From GCA-020343675 sp964462945 (GTDB lineage Bacteria; Planctomycetota; Phycisphaerae; Sedimentisphaerales; Anaerobacaceae), in contig CAYWZW010000086.1 of the NCBI GenBank assembly GCA_964462945.1, positions 1 through 20,486 on the forward strand: a stretch of 20,486 bases of DNA. The letters are read 5' to 3'. Of this stretch, positions 20,345-20,486 are shown piece after piece. Position 1 is the first letter of the stretch; each line of letters starts with the position of its first letter. The position numbers were made by a program, and so were the translations under genes. The notes under the pieces are model-generated. The model was not told where the DNA came from, did not search any database, and was given only the letters and a program-made list of their open reading frames with translations.

Positions 20345-20486
20345 TCACGCTGTGTTCATAGCCCGCGGATTGGCTTCAGAGAAATTGGCGATCTCCGGCA
20401 CTTTTCTGGGTGGGGAAAGATGACAGGATTCGGGCATCGTGTTGAGCACATTGGCCGTCTTGTGAACCCAGCAGCGTTGGTGGCGT
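20345..20486 (-). pseudogene. IS256-family transposase fragment at the window edge
   Basis: Reading leftward from the right edge, one frame gives RHQRCWVHKTANVLN, the highly conserved mid-protein segment of IS256 (Mutator-type) transposases, followed by TMPES. After about residue 20 the translation departs from the family and ends at a TGA (20345-20347). In an intact gene roughly 130-150 further residues should follow, but the endonuclease promoter and gene occupy that space. The transposase is therefore truncated or frameshifted near 20425, with its N-terminal part beyond the window. It probably marks one border of the inserted restriction-modification cassette. Confidence 0.75.

Overview
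This window looks like chromosomal DNA from a free-living Gram-negative bacterium of the PVC group, most likely a planctomycete. That placement is inference from gene content: tandem DUF1080 domains, Tat-exported Gfo/Idh/MocA oxidoreductases, large secreted glycosidase-like proteins and many gene remnants and palindromic repeats between genes. No rRNA, tRNA or marker gene is present to fix the taxonomy.

Layout, left to right. (1) 1-600: a small uncharacterised minus-strand gene in visibly AT-richer DNA, then a GC-rich palindromic repeat (627-742). (2) 792-3349, minus strand: class II CPD photolyase, a 21-codon stub of an NAD-dependent epimerase gene, a pyridoxamine-5'-phosphate-oxidase-like protein and hisA. 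(3) 3446-8972, plus strand: a tight five-gene operon with an exported nucleoside hydrolase, ribokinase, ribose-type binding lipoprotein, double-ATPase ABC protein and permease. Together these can cleave ribonucleosides outside the cytoplasm, import the freed ribose and phosphorylate it. (4) 9305-10189, plus strand: a single FHA-GAF signalling protein behind a perfect TTGACA-17-TATAAT promoter and a repeat-bearing leader. A short sulfatase-like C-terminal remnant follows. (5) 10314-17716, minus strand: five exported proteins (GH20-like barrel with a jelly-roll insert, double DUF1080, Tat Gfo/Idh/MocA, Sec Gfo/Idh/MocA, DUF5696-like). This resembles glycan or glycoside breakdown through 3-keto-sugar chemistry. 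(6) 17896-20269: a convergent type II restriction-modification pair, an SPPY-type DNA methyltransferase with an N-terminal B3-like domain facing an Eco29kI-like GIY-YIG endonuclease. An IS256-family transposase fragment runs off the right edge.

The most distinctive points are the pairing of an Eco29kI-like nuclease with an amino-type (not C5) methyltransferase, the self-contained nucleoside-scavenging operon, the exported 3-keto-glycoside gene set with an unusual split-barrel protein, and several gene stubs and palindromic elements. One of those elements supplies a stop codon. No CRISPR array, tRNA or rRNA was seen.
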